Below, in pieces: positions 6,103-10,691 of a stretch of DNA of 10,691 nt. The notes under the pieces were generated by a model. It was not told where the DNA came from. It made no database searches and saw only the letters and a program-made list of their open reading frames with translations. Positions within the stretch are counted from its first letter, which is position 1. Every line of letters begins with the position of its first letter. Where the stretch lies: the NCBI GenBank assembly GCA_037447655.1, contig JBBHKE010002333.1, positions 133,001-143,691 of the forward strand, read 5' to 3'. Source of the DNA: Zygnema cylindricum. Its lineage: Eukaryota > Streptophyta > Zygnematophyceae > Zygnematales > Zygnemataceae. The position numbers were made by a program, and so were the translations under genes.

Positions 6103-7500
6103 CATAATAGGCACGTCATCCACTAAAAAATGAGACGTGATGGTGGGTGCCACCAAAGCCCAACTGCCCACAAATGCTGCCGCAGGAACTCTAGCCACAG
6201 GTTTAGAACTTAAGCCGCTATTGAAAATCGGGAGGGCGCCATTCGAAATCGGGAGGCTGGATTGTTGGTGGGCAAACAAGCCCTCTGGTCGGTCAAAAAT
6301 CCAATGCCCAACGAGATAATGGAGCACACTAAAAATTTTATCGTCGATTTCTTTAAGAGAATACACAAATGGAGCTGTTGGTGGGACTGTCTAGGTGAGA
6401 AAGAGAGGGCGTTGAGCAAAACAACGGGTGAGGATTGCAGTGGCCACTTAGGAGTCAGAGAGCTTAAGAAGGTCATCAGGCGAGAGGTCCTCTAACAAAG
6501 CATTAATAACCACTCGGTTCACAAAGGTTGAGCTCCAATATGGGAATCTCAAGCTTTAATTCGCTTTGTTGAAGACACAATTCGAAAACCCAAAGGGACG
6601 GGGAAGTAGGGATATAAACCTTAGGAAAACTAAGCCACACAATTCGATACGTTAATTGCAAAACAAGATCTGACATAGTTGCTCAACAAAATGGGTAAAG
6701 GCAAACAAAACTTGGCCTCGAGGACCCACAATATACGTATCATCTATAATCAAAAGGAATAAACAACCATAGAAAGCTGTAGTAGAGTCTCACAAAGCTT
6801 CAAGGTGGGCCAATGCAAAAAAGAGTGCCCTTAAAAGATCACCCTTCCGAGTGCAAGTCGTAGATCCCAAGGTGGCGGCATCACCAAAGGGATCGTCGAG
6901 AGGAAAGTTGAGGGGGTTGGGACAAGAATAAAATGCGCGAATGAAAGGGAAAATTTGGTAGATAGGCAATGGAGCATGCCTCAATTCTCGAAAGATAACA
7001 ATACGGTTGACTATGTTGAAGAAGTTGGAAGCATTTACTTGCACAACTAACCAATCTGGATGGAGATCCAAAAGAGTCGGGAGACAATGAACAACCAGCT
7101 TGGAAGTCGCATTGGTAGCAACGTCAAAAAAGTGTGGGGTAAATTGGTCATATATGGCCCCTTGAATTTGAATACACATCACAGGAGCGATTAAGACGTA
7201 AAACACGTCCCCAATAGCGGGAAAACAAATGCCCCCAACATGCTTAAAACGGCTACGAGAAGAGCTGCAGGGAGAAGAGGTATAACATGGTGTGTAACGT
7301 GCACCCCAACCATCTCATAAGTCACTTTAAAAAGATGTTGAAAACATTGAGAGGGGTGTCAAGAGGAAATACATCACGCAAAAGTTTGTAAACCATGCCA
7401 GATTCGCCTCCTGCGAAGAGATGAGGAGACTGAATCAAACATTTTGTAAATGCCTCTTGCTCCAAATCGAATGATTACAGAGGATCACACACTTCTACAA
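6103..7500 (-). pseudogene. Decayed non-copia reverse-transcriptase gene
   Basis: Read leftward, one frame (codon starts divisible by 3) carries GGICFPAIGDVFY near 7200-7240, then HPDWLVVQVNASNFFN (about 7015-7060), a RT motif A with N where the first catalytic D is expected, then TRKGD (about 6838-6850) in place of the usual QGDP, and ALAHL. After a TGA (6790-6792) comes IIDDT (6739-6750), the DD catalytic box. The same frame continues to RCFAQRP, a segment with HQQSSLPI, and FVGSWALVAP near 6155-6190. In-frame stops lie at 6790-6792, at 6652-6654 and at several later sites. A frameshift near 7240 separates an N-terminal part with MVYKLLRDVF (about 7367-7396), which may extend to 7798. The gene resembles the large RT-like ORFs I associate with algal, bryophyte and lycophyte genomes; it is dead. 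Confidence 0.65.
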
Positions 7501-7855
7501 AATGAAATATATATTCACGCTTGGAGGAATAACGAACGTAAAGCTTCAATTGTTGCCTCTAAGACGGAGACGGGTGAAAGGTCGAAAAGCACAAGCAACC
7601 CGAGTACACTTGTCAGAACGACGAAGATGGACTGTCCAATGGAATCTCGCCGTGGAGCTTGGTTGTGGGGCGCTGCGCTGGGGACATGGAAAAACTTATG
7701 ACGCGATCCCTATGCTCCTGTTACAATGATTCTTGGTCCCCTTGCAAAAACCGTTGGCAGCGCGCCTTGACCTTACAAGCTCCACTCATACCCCCCATCG
7801 GTGGCAAATGCAAAGAGATTAAAGAAGACAGCAATGATTGTAGACGTCTAGTTTT

Positions 7856-7930
7856 TTGTGACATTGTAGAAGTTTATGATTTTGTGACATTATGACGTCA
7901 TGCTCACTTGTGACAATGTGGACGTCATTG
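7856..7930. repeat. Three 26-base direct repeats with a GACGTC core
   Basis: TTGTGACATT occurs at 7856, 7882 and 7908 (the last as TTGTGACAAT), exactly 26 bases apart. In the second and third units GACGTCAT follows; the second contains the perfect palindrome ATGACGTCAT (7892-7901), the CRE/bZIP-type core. Whether it binds anything is unknown. Confidence 0.6.
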
Positions 7931-8084
7931 ATTCAAAAAATTTCCGCCATGGTTTAGCGATTTCGTTTTTTCGACTTTTCTCACTTGACTTGCCATAAAA
8001 ATACGTCTAACAATTGTTAAACTAATAATTTTTCAAAGATCTTTCATTTTATGCCAATATTGTCGTGTCTCATTCTAAAATGTG

Positions 8085-8182
8085 TGAGATAAAGCGATAG
8101 TGTGAGAGGAAGAGAGTAGAGGCAAAGAAGGCGTAACCCATGAATGAGAGTAGAGGTTCGAGACCCCTGCAAATTTTTTTTG
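8085..8182 (+). other. Possible tRNA-derived (SINE-like) relic
   Basis: GGTTCGAGACC at 8154-8164 matches 10 of 11 positions of the tRNA B-box consensus. An A-box-like AAGCGATAGTG lies near 8091-8101, and a run of T (8173-8180) could end Pol III transcription. The rest does not fold as a tRNA, so this is weak support for a SINE head. Confidence 0.3.
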
Positions 8183-8333
8183 TGTAGATGCGAGTGACGG
8201 GCACGAATAAAAATAGCGAGAACTCTCCCTCGTCCTAAAATTCTCCCACTTGCGTGGCGCATGTGTGGATCGTTTGTCATGTGGCCCGTGCGTCGATCGT
8301 TTGTCATTCGTTGTTTGGGTGATATTTTAACTG

Positions 8334-8355
8334 AAATCACCTCGCGAGGTGATTT
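8334..8355. repeat. Perfect 22-base palindrome
   Basis: AAATCACCTCG followed directly by its exact reverse complement; there is no spacer. In DNA it is a potential cruciform or a dimeric protein site. A run of T follows on the plus strand. There is no gene next to it for which it would be an obvious operator. Confidence 0.75.
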
Positions 8356-8637
8356 TTGATGAAGTTTTTTGATGGGTTGGTTTCTCTTGCCCGCGGGTCG
8401 AAAAGAGGAAAACGCCAAAATAAGTTCAAATGACAACAAATATGGAGGAGATTTAAAGTATCGAATTGGCGTTCACTATATTGTGGTAAAATTGATTTTC
8501 TCGTATAGCTAATTTTTTTCTCGTTTAGGACTAATTTGGGAAAAACGACAAAAAAAAGTTGATACTTTAATACATGGGGACACCCCCTTATAATTTTGTT
8601 AAATGTTCAAAGTATGACCCGCGTCGTAAAATGGTCA

Positions 8638-8674
8638 ATTGGATCATTCCTAAAAGGGCGTTTTATGATCCAAT
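8638..8674. repeat. 10-bp perfect inverted repeat, 17-base spacer
   Basis: ATTGGATCAT (8638-8647) and ATGATCCAAT (8665-8674). Inside the spacer TAAAA and TTTTA can also pair, extending the hairpin with an asymmetric bulge. Function unknown. Confidence 0.7.
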
Positions 8675-8874
8675 GAAGTCAACCCTGTTTGTTTTCATGT
8701 GAGAGAGTTGCAGGGTTTTTTTAAGCGCATTCATAAATGGTCGAACTCGTAGAAAACGAAATTGAAAATAAGTTTCTTAGGCATATTCAGGTAGTTGGAT
8801 GCCGGATATGCGCTACATATTCTTTACACGTGGATTTGGTGTGTAAGATGCAGCGGTCGAGCCCTTTGGCCTTT

Positions 8875-8896
8875 TATAAACGCGCTTTAAAGCGCG
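8875..8896 (+). other. TATAAA abutting a perfect 16-base palindrome
   Basis: TATAAA (8874-8879) runs into CGCGCTTTAAAGCGCG (8881-8896), which is self-complementary. It could be a promoter-like site or chance; no supported transcript follows. Confidence 0.4.
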
Positions 8897-9220
8897 GTAC
8901 ATGCTTATTTCGGGAAATTTATTTCTGTGATCTATGGTTGTTCGCCGTCGGAAAACACCAGGGGAATATAAAGGCAAATGTCAGTCACAACCGAAGAGAG
9001 TGGAAAATTTGTGGTCAAAGCGTTGAATTTCTCTCATCTAACCGTCAGCTCTACCAGCTTGGAAGCAATTGTCTGGTAGATCTTTCGTCTTCGTATCTCT
9101 AACACGTGTTATCGACTAGAATTCTCGCACCCGTACACAATTGTTCAAATCGACAACGATTGGTGAAAATTTACAGCACAAATTCGATGGGCTTCTAGAC
9201 TGCGTGTATTTCGAGAAAGT

Positions 9221-9756
9221 TACACCGTGAATCACTTATAGTGTTATTACTTATTAGTGTAAAGAAAAAAATATTGTTATTAACGCTTTATTGAATTTCA
9301 TGAGCTCGCGCCAACAACATGTTATCTCTAATTATACATCTAACACTAATTAGGATACACATTTTCATTAGTGTTGCCCCTTCCAACGCGTGTTCACCTG
9401 TTGACACTTTAACATATGAGAATGGATTTGCCTGATTTCGCCCGTCTTTATTGCTTGGAATAAATTTGGAGAGCGCTTTCAAATGCCATCGCCACTCACT
9501 TTCCTGTCATGACGCCGTTATCTGACACTTTTTCTATACATTTGTACCAAAAAACGAGCAATTTTAGTACGGATTGGCACAATTAGTACCCCACAATTTA
9601 AAAACAGGCCAAATTAGAGTCAATGACGCTAGAGAAAGAGTAACTATATTAGGGTAAAGAAAAGATTAATATTCTTAAATTATATTTAAAGTTTAGGAGT
9701 CAAAATTTAAGGGCGTGGATAGGATGTTATTAACACTATAAGCAACACACGGTGTA
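9221..9756 (-). mobile_element. MITE-like element, copy A
   Basis: It is bounded by TACACCGTGAATCACTTATA at 9221 and the inverted counterpart ending CACGGTGTA at 9756. The terminal inverted repeats extend about 30 bases with the shared TTATAGTGTTA core. Internal sequence read on the minus strand aligns through its whole length with copies B and C: landmarks are CTATATTAGGGTAA.., GGCCAAATTAGAGT, TTTGTACCAAAAAA, GCCACTCACTTTCC and CCAAGCAATAAAGACG. It has no coding capacity. TA lies at both ends and could be the target duplication or the start of the repeat. Confidence 0.7.
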
Positions 9757-9837
9757 CTATAACGTCTCTTCATGTTAGGCGGGAAGAAGGCAACCTTCAA
9801 TTTGTGGTCGTTTCCGACCATTTCCTAGCCAATACAA

Positions 9838-10353
9838 TGCATCGTGAATCATTAGTAACATTAATAACATTAATCAAGCGCCCCCAATTTTGACCTTTGA
9901 ACCAAAAATATCTCTAATTGTTTTTTTTTATATTAATATAGGTATAATTTAATTAGCATTAGTAACTCTAATTTGAACTGGTTTAAATAGTGTAGTGAAC
10001 AAAATGTGTTGGTCCGTACTAGCAACACTCTTTATTTCGTACAATTGTACATAAAATGTGTCAAAAAAACGCGTTGACACGCGAAAGTGAGTGCGTCGAA
10101 ACTAAAAAGTTTACTCAGACTTCATTCCCAATGATAAAGACGCGGAAAAATCACGAAAACTTGTTCTCACATGTTCAAACGTCGACCCTGTGTACACAGT
10201 TATTCAAACTACATAAGGAAAATGTACCAAATTAGAGTTATGCATAAATTAGAGTTAAGTTTTTATCGTCGAAACGGCTTGAACCCAAATTGGAGTTACT
10301 AATTCGTTTTTTACACTAGTTATTTCTTAACACTAATAGCATTTCACGGTATA
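9838..10353 (+). mobile_element. MITE-like element, copy B
   Basis: It starts TGCATCGTGAATCATTAGTA, a variant of the terminal repeat, and ends TAATAGCATTTCACGGTATA at 10353. It is opposite in orientation to copy A and the same as copy C, and about 516 bases long. Inside are AAATTAGAGTTA at 10229 and 10246, a variant at 10287, and the exact inverse at 9963-9974. No reading frame is supported. Confidence 0.7.
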
Positions 10354-10356
10354 CAG

Positions 10357-10691
10357 TACACCGTGAATCCATTATATGTTGATAACACTATATTCACACC
10401 ACTACATTTTGACCCTTAAACCTTAAAGATAATTAATAATACTTATTTTTTCCTTACCCTAATATAGGTACGGTTTAATTAACGTCATTGAACTTAATTT
10501 GGCCAGTTTTTCAATAGTGTAGTGTACGAAAAGTGCCAATTCGTACTAAAACTACTAGTTTTTTGGTACAAACGTACAAAAGAAGTGTCAAATAACAACG
10601 CTGAAATCGGAAAGTGAGTGGCGCTAACAAGTGAAAGTGCTCTCAAAATCGATTCATAGAAATTAAGACTTGCAAAATCACGCTAACCTGT
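10357..10691 (+). mobile_element. MITE-like element, copy C, cut by window edge
   Basis: It starts TACACCGTGAATCC only three bases after copy B ends and follows the copy B sequence at an offset of about 520-527 bases: TAATATAGGTACGG, TTTAATTAACG, AATAGTGTAGTG, TTTGGTACAAACGTAC and GAAAGTGAGTGGCG, then AAAATCACGCTAACCTGT at the edge matching 10147-10164. The distal inverted repeat lies outside the window. Confidence 0.68.

Larger units (their letters stand above)
7931..9220. other. Stretch with no recognisable gene
   Basis: AT-rich sequence with scattered short palindromes and no frame that I recognise. Open frames here (for example 8044-8439 minus and 8737-9102 plus) show no motif, domain or compositional support. 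It holds the tRNA-like block near 8085-8180, an exact 13-base direct repeat (8268-8280 and 8295-8307), and palindromes listed separately. It may be ordinary intergenic DNA or old transposon debris. Confidence 0.6.

Noticed and set aside
5935-6366. 143-codon minus-strand frame as an independent gene with an Arg-Gly tail
   Set aside because: It is in the same frame as the RT relic and is its C-terminal part; the RG tail is the translated CTCCCT repeat and the end lies in LTR3.
7450-7895. Overlapping plus-strand open frames of 75-83 codons
   Set aside because: They overlap each other and lie antisense to the probable N-terminal part of the RT relic.
7856-7930. CRISPR-like array
   Set aside because: Only three imperfect short repeats without distinct spacers, in a eukaryotic repeat context.
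8044-8439. 131-codon minus-strand open frame
   Set aside because: Composed of short direct repeats and a palindrome, no recognisable protein features.
8737-9102. 121-codon plus-strand open frame
   Set aside because: No domain, motif or codon bias that I can see, and the frame runs through a palindrome and TATA-like site; compatible with chance.

Overview
This window looks like nuclear repeat-rich DNA from a land plant or close streptophyte relative. The evidence is an abundance of Ty1/copia sequence, a primer-binding site that matches the anticodon arm of initiator tRNA-Met in its plant form as I remember it, and no compact gene arrangement. I see no intact host gene. Almost everything that can be named is mobile-element derived, so the window reads as a stack of insertions of different ages. 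All family assignments come from motifs read by eye; no database was searched.

Bases 1-5993 are a nest of three copies of one copia family. The youngest (element 1) lies on the minus strand. Its 5' LTR starts at 3757 and runs down to 2708, the primer-binding site is at 2707-2692, and an intact gag-protease frame follows (2726-1095). An internal deletion near 1145-1155 removes integrase and the first part of reverse transcriptase. The rest of RT and RNase H then runs off the left edge. Element 1 sits inside an older plus-strand relative (element 2), of which RT/RNase H (3758-4507), polypurine tract (4508-4520) and a complete 3' LTR (4521-5582) remain. Element 2 in turn sits inside a still older, plus-strand LTR (LTR3, 5583-5993). 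Because elements 1 and 2 are opposed, bases 1-685 and 3758-4441 form a long inverted repeat.

The three LTRs share features that survive their divergence: a TATA-like box followed at once by a short dyad, and a 3'-terminal stem-loop presenting AUG in its loop, whose paired bases differ between copies yet still pair. The two complete LTRs also carry a degenerate tRNA-like sequence in antisense orientation. The primer-binding site complements the anticodon arm, not the 3' end, of initiator tRNA-Met, the half-tRNA priming known from Drosophila copia, Ty5 and Volvox Osser (genus Hemivirus). It necessarily contains an ATG, and that ATG is in frame with gag.

Bases 5994-6100 are a pyrimidine-rich simple repeat. 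Bases about 6100-7500 (possibly to 7800) on the minus strand are a decayed reverse-transcriptase gene of a different, non-copia type, kept largely in one frame but with several stops. Bases 7800-9220 contain no recognisable gene, only short palindromes, a three-copy 26-base repeat and a weak tRNA-like/SINE-like block. Bases 9221-10691 hold three copies of a roughly 520-540 base element bounded by TACACCGTGAA-type inverted repeats, one inverted and two in direct order, which behave like a MITE family; the last copy is cut by the window edge.
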